64,000 nucleotides of DNA from CAWCBH01 sp963793785. Lineage in GTDB: Bacteria; Actinomycetota; Thermoleophilia; Solirubrobacterales; 70-9. Each line of letters starts with the position of its first letter. Positions within the stretch are counted from its first letter, which is position 1. The notes beneath the pieces were generated by a model. The model did not search any database and was not told where the DNA came from. It saw nothing but the letters and a program-made list of their open reading frames with translations. The position numbers were made by a program, and so were the translations under genes. The DNA lies in contig CAWCBH010000003.1 of the NCBI GenBank assembly GCA_963793785.1, positions 1 through 64,000 on the forward strand, written 5' to 3'. This document shows positions 42,670 to 51,786 of the stretch, one piece after another.

Positions 42670-43891
42670 GGACGCGGACCGCCAGCGCTCCGAGCGCCTC
42701 GATCCCAATCGCAAGGTCGGCCTCGGAGGTGTTCTCCTCAGCGGCGTGGCTGATGCCCCCGATCGAGGGGCAGAAGACCATCGCCGCCGGCACCACTCCG
42801 GCAACCGCGGCCGCGTCGTGGAGGGCACCGCTGGTCATGCTGCGCTCGACCCCGGTCCGCTCGGCGCAGGCGGCGCGCGCGGCGGCCACCAGCCGCTCGT
42901 CGAAGCGGGTCGGCTCGATCCGCCAGACCAGCTCCGCCTCGGCCTCGCAGCCGCGGCGCGCCGCCGCGTCGGCGACCGCCTGGCGGGCCTGACCGAGCAT
43001 CGAGGCGAGCGCGCCTCGATCGGCGTGGCGCAGGTCGGCGACGAGCTCCGCCGATCCCGGCACCGCGGTGGCGATTCCGGGCCGCAGCTCCAGCTGCCCG
43101 CTGGTCGCGACGCCGTTGCATCGGACTGCGATCCGCTCGATCTCCAGCACCGCCTCGGCGGCGGCGAGGCCGGCATCGTGACGCGCTTCCATCGGCGTCG
43201 TGCCCGCGTGCGCGGCGCGGCCGCGGATCCGGAAGCGCCAGCGCTCGATCCCCACACAGCCCTCCACGGCGGCCGCGGCCAGCCGCTCGCCATCCAGCAC
43301 CGGCCCCTGCTCGATGTGGAGCTCCAGGTAGTCGCCGACACGATCGAGCCGGGCGCGTGCCGCGACCGCATTGGCCAGGTCGACACCGCTCTCGGCCAGG
43401 ACCTCGGTCGCGGCCCGCCCGTGGGCGTCGGAGAGAGTCGCGAACTGCGCCGGATCGAGCCTGGCGGTGGCCGCGGAGCTGCCGAACAGGCTGTGGCCGA
43501 AGCGAGACCCCTCCTCGTCGGCCCAGTCGACCAGGGCCAGGGTGCGCGGCGGTCGCTGTCCCGCCGCCGCCCAGGAGCGCAGCACGCCGAGCGCCGCCAT
43601 CACTCCCAGCGCGCCGTCGAGCCAGCCCCCCCCGGGCACCGAGTCGAGGTGGGACCCGAGCGCCAGTGCCGGCTCCGCATCGCCTTCCAGGTAGGCCCAG
43701 AGATTGCCGGCTTCGTCTTCCTCGGCGGCGATATCGAGCTCGGCCAGCAGCTCCCGCAGGTAACCGCGGGCCGCTCGCCACTCCTCGCCCCAGCAGAGGC
43801 GCCGCGCGCCTCCCGGCCCGCCGGTGCGGCGGTCGAGCTCGCGCAGGTCGGCGATCACCCGCTCGGCGTCGACGCGGGCCTCAGCCGTCAA
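42659..43891 (-). CDS. M20-family N-carbamoyl amino acid/allantoate hydrolase
   Basis: A 410-residue zinc hydrolase of the M20 amidase/carbamoylase branch. GSHLDSVPGGGWLDG gives ligands H81 and D92, ADEEGSRF has E126/E127, HIEQGPVLDGE is diagnostic of N-carbamoyl-L-amino acid and allantoate amidohydrolases, and GRAAHAGTTPM lies in the dimer domain. I start at TTG 43891, inside the upstream gene's end (11-nt overlap), because nothing upstream resembles the family. Its place after a guanidine-modifying hydrolase suits removal of a carbamoyl group. Confidence 0.88.
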   Translation of the reverse strand: MTAEARVDAERVIADLRELDRRTGGPGGARRLCWGEEWRAARGYLRELLAELDIAAEEDEAGNLWAYLEGDAEPALALGSHLDSVPGGGWLDGALGVMAALGVLRSWAAAGQRPPRTLALVDWADEEGSRFGHSLFGSSAATARLDPAQFATLSDAHGRAATEVLAESGVDLANAVAARARLDRVGDYLELHIEQGPVLDGERLAAAAVEGCVGIERWRFRIRGRAAHAGTTPMEARHDAGLAAAEAVLEIERIAVRCNGVATSGQLELRPGIATAVPGSAELVADLRHADRGALASMLGQARQAVADAAARRGCEAEAELVWRIEPTRFDERLVAAARAACAERTGVERSMTSGALHDAAAVAGVVPAAMVFCPSIGGISHAAEENTSEADLAIGIEALGALAVRVLSG

Positions 43892-44756
43892 GCCGCTCCC
43901 GCCGCAGCGCCTGCCCGAGGCAGTGAGCGCCGCCCCCTCCGAGCGTGAACGCCTCCAGGTCCGGCGCCAGCACCGACAGGCCGTGGGACTCGAGCGCTTC
44001 GTTGAGAGCTTTGGCGCCGGCGGCCGAGAGCACCCGCTCGCCGCCGAGCGAGATCGCGTTTGCCCCGAGACGGAAGGCGTCCTCGGCAGCAATTTCGATC
44101 AGCTCGAAGCCACGAGCCCGCAGCCAGCCGACCAGTGAGGAGGAGACGACGTCGACGCAGACCGCCGCCAGGCGTTCCGCGAGGATGCCGACGAGGACGT
44201 CGAGATGGACGAAGCGGCTTGGGATCGGCTCGACCCGCGCTTCCCAGCCCTGCGCCTCGAACCAGCCGGCGAGCTGGCGGGCGGCGGGCTCCTGGGTGCG
44301 GCTCTCGCCGCAGCCGATCAGGACCGCCCCCGGCTCGGCGATCAACACGTCGCCCCCTTCCAGCGCCGCCGCGGTGACCAGCCCGAACACCGGCACCTCC
44401 GCGGCGCGGTAGAAGTCGAGCGCCGCGGCGTACTCACCGCGCCGCCACGGCTGCTGGGGCTGGGTGATCACCGCCCCCCAGGGGGTCATCGCGCTGGAAT
44501 CGCGAGCGAACACCTGGTAGGGCAGCGCCGGGTCGGGGGCGAGGAAGTGGCAGCGGACCTCCGCGTCCTCGTAGGCGGCGACGAGCTCGGCATGCTGGGC
44601 GGCCGCAGCCTGGGGGTCGAAGCGGCGGCCGCTGTCGAGCGTCGCCTGGGAGATCGCGCTGGTCGGCAGCCAGCGGAAGTGGTCCGGCGGGCAGAGAAGC
44701 ACGTCTTGGAGCCGGCCGTGCTCGGAATCGACACCCCAGGGGAGCGCCTCGGTCAT
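43881..44756 (-). CDS. guanidine-modifying hydrolase (DDAH/arginine-deiminase superfamily)
   Basis: A 291-residue protein of the pentein fold used by dimethylarginine hydrolases, arginine and agmatine deiminases. ARDSSAMTPWGAV, LEGGDVLIAE and HLDVLVGILA are family motifs, and the nucleophile is C279 in GGGAHCLGQAL. It should convert a guanidino compound to a ureido compound and ammonia or amine. Between an Arg/Orn decarboxylase and an N-carbamoyl hydrolase, the agmatine route is a fair inference. ATGA overlap with the decarboxylase gene. Confidence 0.87.
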   Translation of the reverse strand: MTEALPWGVDSEHGRLQDVLLCPPDHFRWLPTSAISQATLDSGRRFDPQAAAAQHAELVAAYEDAEVRCHFLAPDPALPYQVFARDSSAMTPWGAVITQPQQPWRRGEYAAALDFYRAAEVPVFGLVTAAALEGGDVLIAEPGAVLIGCGESRTQEPAARQLAGWFEAQGWEARVEPIPSRFVHLDVLVGILAERLAAVCVDVVSSSLVGWLRARGFELIEIAAEDAFRLGANAISLGGERVLSAAGAKALNEALESHGLSVLAPDLEAFTLGGGGAHCLGQALRRERLDG

Positions 44757-46216
44757 TCCCGCACGACCCGCAGGGTTGCCAGCTCGCGATCCGTGGCTCC
44801 ACGCACGAAGCCTCCGTGGGCGACGCTCTCGGAGATGTAGGTCAGCGTCTCGCCGGTCAGCCGCTCGCCCGGCAGGACGTTCGGGATGCCGGGCGGATAG
44901 GAGGCGAGCGATTCGGCGGCGACCCGTCCCTCGGCGGCGTCGAAGGCGACCACCTCCTGCGGGCCGAGGAAGGCCTCGCGGGGGGTCATCACGAGGTCTC
45001 CCCAGGGCGGCGGAGGGGCAAAGTCGGGATGGGTCTCCGGTGCCTCGGCCCCCAGCCGCTGCACGGCGCGGCGCAGCACTGCGACGAGCCGCTCGCCCTG
45101 CGGAGCGGCGGGTGCGCCCATACCGAAGACCGCGACCGCGACGTGCTCTCCGAACAGCTCGAAGATCACGTCGCCCTCCTCGCGTGCCACCGCCGACAGC
45201 CGGTAGCCGCTGGACCCGGTGCCGCGTACGTCGATCGAGAGGCGCAGCGGGTCCCAGCCGGCGACGCCCGCCCGCCCGACCATGCTCTGGTCGAGGACGT
45301 CGAGGCCGGGGATCCCGCGGATCGCCTCGCGGGTGCGGCGCACCGACTCGATCGTCTCCTCCAGCAGCGATTCTCCGCGCACGGCCGCCAGGCGGCGCGC
45401 CGCGTCGAGCGAGCCGAACAGGAGGCTGCTGGGGCTGGTCGACTCGACGAGGCTGATGCAGCGGTCGACCACGGCCTCCTCGATCCGGTCGCCGCTGAGA
45501 TGGATCATCGCCGCCTGGGTGAGGCTGCCGACGATCTTGTGGGTGGAGGAGACGACGAGGTCGGCGCCGCTTGAGATCGCGTCGGGGGGCAGGTCGGGGT
45601 GAAAGCGCAGGTGCGCACCCCAGGCCTCGTCGACGACCAGCGGCACCCGATGCCGGTGCGCCACCTCTGCCAGCGCCGCGATGTCGGCGCAGGCGCCGAA
45701 GTAGGTGGGCGAGACGACGATCGCGCCGACTGCGTCCGGCGAGCCCTCGAGGGCTCGCTCGAGCGACTGCGGCGTCAGGCAGTGGGCGATGCCGAGCTCG
45801 GGGTCAAGCTCGGGGGCGACAAAGGATGGCCGCAGCCCGCTCATCACCAGCCCGTCGACGACCGAGGAGTGGACGTTTCTCTGCACGACCACCCGCCCGC
45901 CGGCGTGGGCGAGGACCATGCAGGCGGCCTGGTTTCCCTGCGAGGCGCCGTTGATAAGGAACCAGCTCCGCCGCGCCCCCCAGGCCTCGGCGGCGAGCAG
46001 TTGCGCCTGCTGAAACGGAGTCGGCTCGGGGCCGACGTCGATCCCCTCGATCAGGGCCGGGATGTCGTTTCCCAGCGCCGCCTCGCCGACCAGCTCGCGC
46101 AGGCCGGGGTCCGCCCCGGGGCCCCCCTTGTGGCCCGGCACATGGAAGCGCCCAGGGTCCCGCGCCGCGTATGCCAGCAGCGCATCCAGGTACGGAGTCG
46201 ACTCATTCGCGGCCAT
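44753..46216 (-). CDS. Orn/Lys/Arg decarboxylase family protein
   Basis: About 487 residues of the PLP fold-type I basic amino acid decarboxylase family, the shorter form common in Gram-positives. FHVPGHKGG opens the catalytic domain, DEAWGAH (196-202) stacks on PLP, and SSTHKIVGS holds the Schiff-base lysine K227. The C-terminal domain includes YPPGIPNVLPGE. Arginine (giving agmatine) is favoured by the neighbours, but lysine or ornithine is not excluded. I start at ATG 46216. It is divergent from an esterase gene over 27 bp. Confidence 0.88.
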   Translation of the reverse strand: MAANESTPYLDALLAYAARDPGRFHVPGHKGGPGADPGLRELVGEAALGNDIPALIEGIDVGPEPTPFQQAQLLAAEAWGARRSWFLINGASQGNQAACMVLAHAGGRVVVQRNVHSSVVDGLVMSGLRPSFVAPELDPELGIAHCLTPQSLERALEGSPDAVGAIVVSPTYFGACADIAALAEVAHRHRVPLVVDEAWGAHLRFHPDLPPDAISSGADLVVSSTHKIVGSLTQAAMIHLSGDRIEEAVVDRCISLVESTSPSSLLFGSLDAARRLAAVRGESLLEETIESVRRTREAIRGIPGLDVLDQSMVGRAGVAGWDPLRLSIDVRGTGSSGYRLSAVAREEGDVIFELFGEHVAVAVFGMGAPAAPQGERLVAVLRRAVQRLGAEAPETHPDFAPPPPWGDLVMTPREAFLGPQEVVAFDAAEGRVAAESLASYPPGIPNVLPGERLTGETLTYISESVAHGGFVRGATDRELATLRVVRE

Positions 46217-46243
46217 CGAGCGAGTGTATGCGGGGAAACCTCG

Positions 46244-46936
46244 ATGCCGCCGGCGCTGCACAATGACCCGATCGCCGACGCATCCTCAAGCCTCGTTTCC
46301 GCGACGCGGCCGGCCCGGGGGGCCGCCGACGGGGTGCTGGTCCTGCTGCACGGGCGGGGGACCGGCGAGGAGGATCTGGCCGGTCTCTTCGATCTCCTCG
46401 ACCCCGAGTCGAGGCTGCACTGCGCCGCCCCTCGCGGCCCGCTCCAGATTCACACTCAGCCCGGCAACCACTGGTACGTGGTCGAGCGGGTCGGCTTCCC
46501 GGAGCCGGAGACATTCCACCGCAGCTACGAGCTGCTCGGCGAATGGCTGGCGGGGTTGGTCGAGGAGGCCGGGACCGCCGCCGAGCGCGTCGTCGTCGGC
46601 GGCTTCTCGCAAGGCACGGTGATGTCCTACGCGCTCGGGCTGGGGCCGGACAGGCCCCGGCCGGCCGGGATCCTGGCCCTCTCGGGCTTCGTCCCCGAGG
46701 TCGACGGATGGAAGCCGGACCTCGATTCGCGCCGCGACCTGCCGGTGCTGATCTCCCACGGCGAGCGCGATCCGATCATCGACGTGGGCTTCGCGCGCGC
46801 CGCCCGCGCGATGCTCGAGCCCGCGGGCCTCGACGTCGCCTATCGCGAGGCGCCGATCGGCCACTGGATCGACGGGCCGACGATCGACGCCGCCCGCGAT
46901 TGGCTCGAGGCGGCGCTTCCCAGGCAGCCGATCTGA
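46244..46936 (+). CDS. phospholipase/carboxylesterase family hydrolase
   Basis: A 230-residue serine esterase of the phospholipase/carboxylesterase group: LVLLHGRGTGEEDL (oxyanion), GGFSQGTVMSY with nucleophile S122, HGERDPII with the acid and PIGHWID with the histidine. It probably hydrolyses short acyl esters. It is the only gene of the polyamine region that points right before 55818. The 3' end converges on an aldehyde dehydrogenase gene. Confidence 0.87.
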   Translation: MPPALHNDPIADASSSLVSATRPARGAADGVLVLLHGRGTGEEDLAGLFDLLDPESRLHCAAPRGPLQIHTQPGNHWYVVERVGFPEPETFHRSYELLGEWLAGLVEEAGTAAERVVVGGFSQGTVMSYALGLGPDRPRPAGILALSGFVPEVDGWKPDLDSRRDLPVLISHGERDPIIDVGFARAARAMLEPAGLDVAYREAPIGHWIDGPTIDAARDWLEAALPRQPI

Positions 46937-46953
46937 GTAGAGCGGCGCCGACC

Positions 46954-48459
46954 CTAGGCGCCGTGGCCACCACCGCTGCCGCCGCCACCCCCATAGGGGT
47001 ACCACCACTCCTTCGGCGCGATCTCGGTCTCGATATGGACGTGCTTGGTCTCCTGGAAGGCCTCCAGGCCCTCGCGGCCGAGCTCGCGGCCGAGACCCGA
47101 CTGCTTGAAGCCGCCGAACGGCCCCGCGTCGTTGTCGGTCAGCGGGTCGTTGAACCAGACGGTGCCGGAGCGGATCTCCCGCATGCAGCGGACCATCGTC
47201 GCCAGGTCACGGGTGTAGATGTTGGCGCCGAGGCCGAAACGGGTCCCGTTGGCGAGCTCGATCGCCTCGTCGAGCGACTTCACCGGCACGATCGGTGCCA
47301 CCGGTCCGAAGGTCTCCTCGCGCAGCAGCGCTGTCTGCGCCGGGGCCCCGGTGACCACGGCAGGCTCGAAGAAGTGGCCTCGCTCGCGGCCGGCGTTGCC
47401 GCCGCCGGTGAGAAGCTCCGCGCCGGCGCCGACCGCCGCCTCGACCTGATCGGCGACCTTCTGGCGCTGCGGAGCGGAGACCATCGGGCCGATGTCGGTG
47501 CCGGCGTCGGTCGGGTCGCCGACGACCAGGCTCTCGGTGTGCTCGAGGAAGGCGGCGACGTAGTCGTCGTAGAGGTCCTCGAGCACGTAGAAGCGCTCCG
47601 CCGACGTGCAAACTTGCCCCGCATTCAGGTAGGCGGCCCAGGCGCCGCCGCGGGCCGCGACCTCGATCCCGCCGTCCGTGCCGACGTCGGCGCAGACGAT
47701 GAACGGGTCCTTGCCGCCCATCTCGAGGTTGATCCGCGCCATCCTGTCGACGCAGGCGGCGGCCACCTTCTTGCCGGTCTCGACCGAGCCCGTGAAGGCG
47801 ACGCAGTCGACCCCCTCGTGGCCGGCCAGCGCCGCTCCGACCTCGCCGCCCCCGGCGATCAGGTTGACGGCACCGGCGGGCAGGTGCTCGAAGCAGCTTG
47901 CGAGGCCGAGCGTCGACAGCGGCGTCAGCTCGGAGGGCTTGCAGACGGTCGTGTTGCCGGCCGCCAGGGCCGGCGCCAGCTTCCAGGCCAGCAGCAGCAG
48001 CGGGTAGTTCCAGGGCACGATGCAAGCGACCACGCCGAGCGGCTCCTTGACGACCAGCGCCAGTTGGGTCGCCTCGATCGGCGGGATCACCCGGCCGGCC
48101 GAATCGCGGCCGATCTCGGCGTAGTAGTCGAAGGCCGCCGCGGTCCAGCCGACCTCGTCGGAGTTCTCGACCAGCGGCTTGCCGCCCTCTGAGGTCATCA
48201 GCGCCGCCAGCTCGTCGGTCTTTGCTCGGAGCCGGTTGGCGACCTCGTGCAGCAGCTCGGCCCGTTCGGCGGCCGGGGTCTGCGACCAGTCCCGCCAGCC
48301 ACCGCGGGCCGCGGCGATCGCCGCCTCGACCTGCTCGGGGTCGGCGACTGCGACGGTGCCCACTGTCTCTTCCGTGGCGGGGTTCTCGACCGCCAGCGGC
48401 TCCCCGGCACCCTCGACCAGCTCGCCGCCGATCAGCTGCCTGGTCTCGGGGTCCGCCAT
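46954..48459 (-). CDS. NAD-dependent aldehyde dehydrogenase
   Basis: About 501 residues of the ALDH superfamily: PWNYPLLLLAWK, FTGSVETGK (NAD site), LEMGGKDP with the general-base glutamate and NAGQVCTSAER with the catalytic cysteine. A short glycine-rich tail (GGGGGSGGG) follows the end of the fold. Last gene of the permease-pot-mmsA operon, starting 10 nt after mmsA. Context favours aminobutyraldehyde or succinate semialdehyde, not proven. ATG 48459 is preferred over GTG 48468. Confidence 0.88.
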   Translation of the reverse strand: MADPETRQLIGGELVEGAGEPLAVENPATEETVGTVAVADPEQVEAAIAAARGGWRDWSQTPAAERAELLHEVANRLRAKTDELAALMTSEGGKPLVENSDEVGWTAAAFDYYAEIGRDSAGRVIPPIEATQLALVVKEPLGVVACIVPWNYPLLLLAWKLAPALAAGNTTVCKPSELTPLSTLGLASCFEHLPAGAVNLIAGGGEVGAALAGHEGVDCVAFTGSVETGKKVAAACVDRMARINLEMGGKDPFIVCADVGTDGGIEVAARGGAWAAYLNAGQVCTSAERFYVLEDLYDDYVAAFLEHTESLVVGDPTDAGTDIGPMVSAPQRQKVADQVEAAVGAGAELLTGGGNAGRERGHFFEPAVVTGAPAQTALLREETFGPVAPIVPVKSLDEAIELANGTRFGLGANIYTRDLATMVRCMREIRSGTVWFNDPLTDNDAGPFGGFKQSGLGRELGREGLEAFQETKHVHIETEIAPKEWWYPYGGGGGSGGGHGA

Positions 48460-48469
48460 CGCCCCCACC

Positions 48470-49975
48470 CTAAGGCCGCTCCGCCCAGCGGCTGGTGACG
48501 ACCTTCTTGCGGGTGTAGAAATCGACCGCGTCGGCGCCGTTGGCGTGCAGGTCGCCGTCGCAGGAGTCCTTCCAGCCCGCGAACGGAAACCAGGCCACCG
48601 GCGCCGGAACGCCGACGTTTACCCCGAGCATCCCCGCCTCGGCGCCGAGGCGGTAGCGCCGCGCCGACTCCCCGGAGGCGGTGAAGATCGCCCCGGAGTT
48701 GCCGTAGCGGGAGCCGTTGAGGAAGGCCAGCGCCTGTTCGAGGTCGCCGGCCCGGACCAGGGTCAGCAGCGGCCCGAAGAGCTCCTCGCGCGCCAGGGCC
48801 GACTCGGGGTCGTCGACCTCGGCGATCGTCGGGCCGATCACGTTGCCGTTGGGACCCCCTCCGCAGCGGCCGTCGAGCAGCACCTCGGCACCGGACTCCT
48901 CCGCCGCGGCCAGCGCCGCCTCGACCCGCTCGCGAGCCTGCGGTGAGATCAGCGGGCAGACGTCGGTGGCGGGGTCCGAGCCCGGCCCGGTGTGAAGCTC
49001 GCCCGCCGCGGCGATCAGGGCGTCGCGGACCTCGTCCTGGCGGCTGCGCTCGCCCACCAATACGCAGACCGAGCCGGCCAGGCAGCGCTGCCCGGCGGCG
49101 CCGAAGGCGGAGCCGAGGATCGCCGGCACCGCCTCGGCGAGGTCGGCGTCGGGCATCGTGACGAGGGTGTTCTTGGCGCCGCCGAGCGCCTGAACCCGCT
49201 TGCCGGTGGCGGCGGCTCCCTGGGCGACCAGGCGCGCCGTCGAGGCCTGGCCGACGAACGAGACCGCGTCGACGCCGGGGCTGGCCAGCAGCGCCTCGAC
49301 CGCGGCGCGGCCGCCGTGCACGAGGTTGACGACGCCGGCCGGGATCTCCTCGATCGAGTCGACGATCTCGACGATCAGCTGCGCCGGGAGCGGGTCGCGC
49401 TCGGAGGGCTTGAGGATGAACGAGTTGCCGCAGGCGATCGCGTAGGGGAGAAACCAGAGCGGGATCATGGCCGGGAAGTTGAACGGCGTGATCGCCGCGA
49501 CGACGCCGACCGGCTGGCGGACCAGCTCGACGTCGACCCCGGCCGCGACCCCCTCCAGGGTCTCGCCCTTGATCAGGTGCGGGATCGCCGCCGCCGACTC
49601 GACCGACTCGATGCCCCTGCCGACCTCTCCGTCGGCGTCGGCGAGCGTCTTGCCCATGTCGGCGCTGACCAGGGCGACCAGCTCCTCGCGGCGGCGCAGC
49701 AGCCCCTCGCGGAGGCGCAGCACGGCTCGGGCGCGGCGCTGGACCGGCACCTCTCGCCACCCGCGCTGCGCCCGCCGCGCCGCCGCAACTGCCGCTTCGA
49801 CCTGATCGGCGCCGGACAGGGGCACCAGTGCGGAGACCGCGCCGGTGGCGGGATCCCGATCCTCCAGCGACTCGACTGCCGGCGGCACCCGCCAGTCACC
49901 GTCGACGTAGTTGGCGAGCAGCGCCGCCGGGCCCCGGGGGGCAGCGCTGCCGATCTCCGCTGTCGAGGCCACCAT
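48470..49975 (-). CDS. mmsA: methylmalonate-semialdehyde dehydrogenase-like ALDH
   Basis: About 501 residues matching the CoA-acylating MmsA group of ALDHs: ITPFNFPAMIPLWFLPYAIACGNS-type substrate channel, LGGAKNTLVTMPDAD, FGAAGQRCLAG with the catalytic cysteine and AWFPFAGWKDSCDGD near the end. In MmsA these segments bind CoA and semialdehydes. Here it probably oxidises a semialdehyde made from polyamine carbon. ATG 49975 overlaps the PotC stop (TGATG). Confidence 0.87.
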   Translation of the reverse strand: MVASTAEIGSAAPRGPAALLANYVDGDWRVPPAVESLEDRDPATGAVSALVPLSGADQVEAAVAAARRAQRGWREVPVQRRARAVLRLREGLLRRREELVALVSADMGKTLADADGEVGRGIESVESAAAIPHLIKGETLEGVAAGVDVELVRQPVGVVAAITPFNFPAMIPLWFLPYAIACGNSFILKPSERDPLPAQLIVEIVDSIEEIPAGVVNLVHGGRAAVEALLASPGVDAVSFVGQASTARLVAQGAAATGKRVQALGGAKNTLVTMPDADLAEAVPAILGSAFGAAGQRCLAGSVCVLVGERSRQDEVRDALIAAAGELHTGPGSDPATDVCPLISPQARERVEAALAAAEESGAEVLLDGRCGGGPNGNVIGPTIAEVDDPESALAREELFGPLLTLVRAGDLEQALAFLNGSRYGNSGAIFTASGESARRYRLGAEAGMLGVNVGVPAPVAWFPFAGWKDSCDGDLHANGADAVDFYTRKKVVTSRWAERP

Positions 49976-50823
49976 CAAGCCCGCCCGATTGCGGGGGCGG
50001 ACCGCAGCGGCTCGGGCTCCGGCGCGACCTCGGCCATCCGCTCGGCGCGGCGCTGCTGCCAGATCACCAGCAGAATCGCGGCGATGGTGACGGCGAACAG
50101 CATCGTCGCCAGCACGTTCACCTGGACCGGGATCCCGCGCTGGGCCGCGCCGAACACGTATAGCGGGAAGGTCACGGTGGTGCCGGAGTTGAAGTTGGAG
50201 ATGACGAAGTCGTCGATCGAGAGGGCGAAGGCGAGTAGGGCGGCCGCCATCACCCCCGGAGCGATCAGCGGCAGGGTCACGTAGCGGAAGGTCTGGACCG
50301 GCGTCGCCCCGAGGTCGCGCGCCGCCTCTTCGAGGCTGCGGTCGAAGCCGATCAGGCGGGAGCGGACGACCACGACCACGAAGCTGATCGAGAACATGAC
50401 GTGGGCGATCAGCAGGGTCGTGAACCCGAGCGCGATCGTGTAGATGATGAACATCGACAGCAGCGCGGCACCTATCACGATCTCGGGCGTCGCCATCGGC
50501 AGCACGATCAGCAGGTTCGTCGCGCGGCGGCCGAAGAACCGGTGGCGGACCAGGGCCAGTGCCATCAGCGTCCCGATCGCGGTCGAGATCACGGTCGAGA
50601 GCACCCCCAGCTCGAGCGAGGTGCGTAGCGCGTCGTTCAGCTCCTCGTTGGCGAAGGCGTGTTCCCAGTACTCGAGCGTGAAGCCGTCGTTGATGGCGAA
50701 GTTGATCTTGTCCTTCGGCGTCTCCGCGAAGGAGAAGATCGCGATCACCACGATCGGGATCAGCATGTAGAGGAGGGCCAGGCCCGTGTAGATGCGCAAC
50801 GCGTTTCGCCGCAGCCAGGCCAT
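49975..50823 (-). CDS. potC: spermidine/putrescine ABC permease PotC-like
   Basis: A 282-residue inner-membrane permease with six segments. The EAA loop reads EEAARDLGATPVQTFRYVTLP, the coupling site for the ATPase. It is the second permease of the polyamine ABC importer. Its ATG overlaps the PotB stop as TGATG, and its own stop overlaps mmsA the same way, so the operon is tightly coupled. Confidence 0.9.
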   Translation of the reverse strand: MAWLRRNALRIYTGLALLYMLIPIVVIAIFSFAETPKDKINFAINDGFTLEYWEHAFANEELNDALRTSLELGVLSTVISTAIGTLMALALVRHRFFGRRATNLLIVLPMATPEIVIGAALLSMFIIYTIALGFTTLLIAHVMFSISFVVVVVRSRLIGFDRSLEEAARDLGATPVQTFRYVTLPLIAPGVMAAALLAFALSIDDFVISNFNSGTTVTFPLYVFGAAQRGIPVQVNVLATMLFAVTIAAILLVIWQQRRAERMAEVAPEPEPLRSAPAIGRA

Positions 50824-51689
50824 CAGGTGCGCTCCTCCTCCTCGCCTATGAATGCCTCGGTGCCTGCGAGGCGGATGTAGAGGAGGACCACGACGAGGAG
50901 GAGGGCCATCATCAGGAAGGAGAGCGCCGCCGCCTCGGGGTAATCGCGCTGGAACAGGTAGAGCGACTGGATCCGGTTGCCGATCATCGACTGGTTGGTC
51001 CCCCCGAGGATCGCCGCGTTGACGTAGTCGCCGAACGCGGGGATGAAGGTGAGCAGACCACCGGCGACGATCCCGGGTGCGGTCAGGGGCAGCGTCACCC
51101 GCAGGAACGCCTGCGTCGAGGACGAGTAGAGGTCCTTGGCGGCCTCGATCAGGCGCAGGTCAAGGCGCTCGATACTGGCGTAGATCGGCAGGATCATGAA
51201 GGGGAGGAAGTTGTAGGTGAGCCCCGCGATCACGGCGCCCGAGGTGGCGAGCACTCGTCCGTCGTCGGGTACCAGCGCCAGCGTCTTCAGAACGTCGACG
51301 ATTGGGCTCGAGTCGGCGAGGATCGTCTTCCAGGCGATCGTGCGGATCAGGTAGGTGGTGAAAAAGGGCGCGATCACCGCGAACAGCAGGAGCAGCTTCC
51401 ACCGCCCCGATTGCAAGGCGATCGCGTAGGCGAGCGGATAGGCGATCAGCAGCGCCAGGACGGTCGCCAGGCCGGCGTACCAGAAGGAGCGAACGATCTG
51501 CTCCTCGTTCCCAGAGAGGGAGTCGGGGAAGTTCGAGAACTGCCAGTCGAAGACATAGCCGGTCTCAAACGTCCCCGAGCGCAACGCCAGCTCGCCCATG
51601 AAGTACATGGGCACGACGAAGAAGAGAATCAGCCAGATCGCCCCAGGCGCCAGCAGCCAGTAGGGGATGAACCGGCGGCCAATGGTCAC
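50823..51689 (-). CDS. potB: spermidine/putrescine ABC permease PotB-like
   Basis: A 288-residue permease with six segments and the EAA loop IEAAKDLYSSSTQAFLRVTLP. It forms the translocation pore with PotC. It starts at GTG 51689, 97 nt after the substrate-binding protein gene. That gap holds a long stem-loop, unlike the overlapping junctions elsewhere in the operon. Confidence 0.9.
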   Translation of the reverse strand: MTIGRRFIPYWLLAPGAIWLILFFVVPMYFMGELALRSGTFETGYVFDWQFSNFPDSLSGNEEQIVRSFWYAGLATVLALLIAYPLAYAIALQSGRWKLLLLFAVIAPFFTTYLIRTIAWKTILADSSPIVDVLKTLALVPDDGRVLATSGAVIAGLTYNFLPFMILPIYASIERLDLRLIEAAKDLYSSSTQAFLRVTLPLTAPGIVAGGLLTFIPAFGDYVNAAILGGTNQSMIGNRIQSLYLFQRDYPEAAALSFLMMALLLVVVLLYIRLAGTEAFIGEEEERT

Positions 51690-51693
51690 GTTT

Positions 51694-51777
51694 CCGCCCG
51701 CCTGCTCTGCTCTCGCTCGCTCGCGCTCATCACCACCGGCAATCTCGCTCGCTCGCTCTCGCGTCCGCGGCGGGCGG
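51694..51777 (-). promoter_or_regulatory. intercistronic stem-loop between potD and potB
   Basis: CCGCCCGCC (51694-51702) and GGCGGGCGG (51769-51777) form a perfect 9-bp stem. The loop carries two CTCGCTCGCTCGC-like repeats. There is no T run on the minus strand, so an mRNA-stabilising or partial-termination role is more likely than a full terminator. Confidence 0.5.
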
Positions 51778-51786
51778 GGTTTCGCA

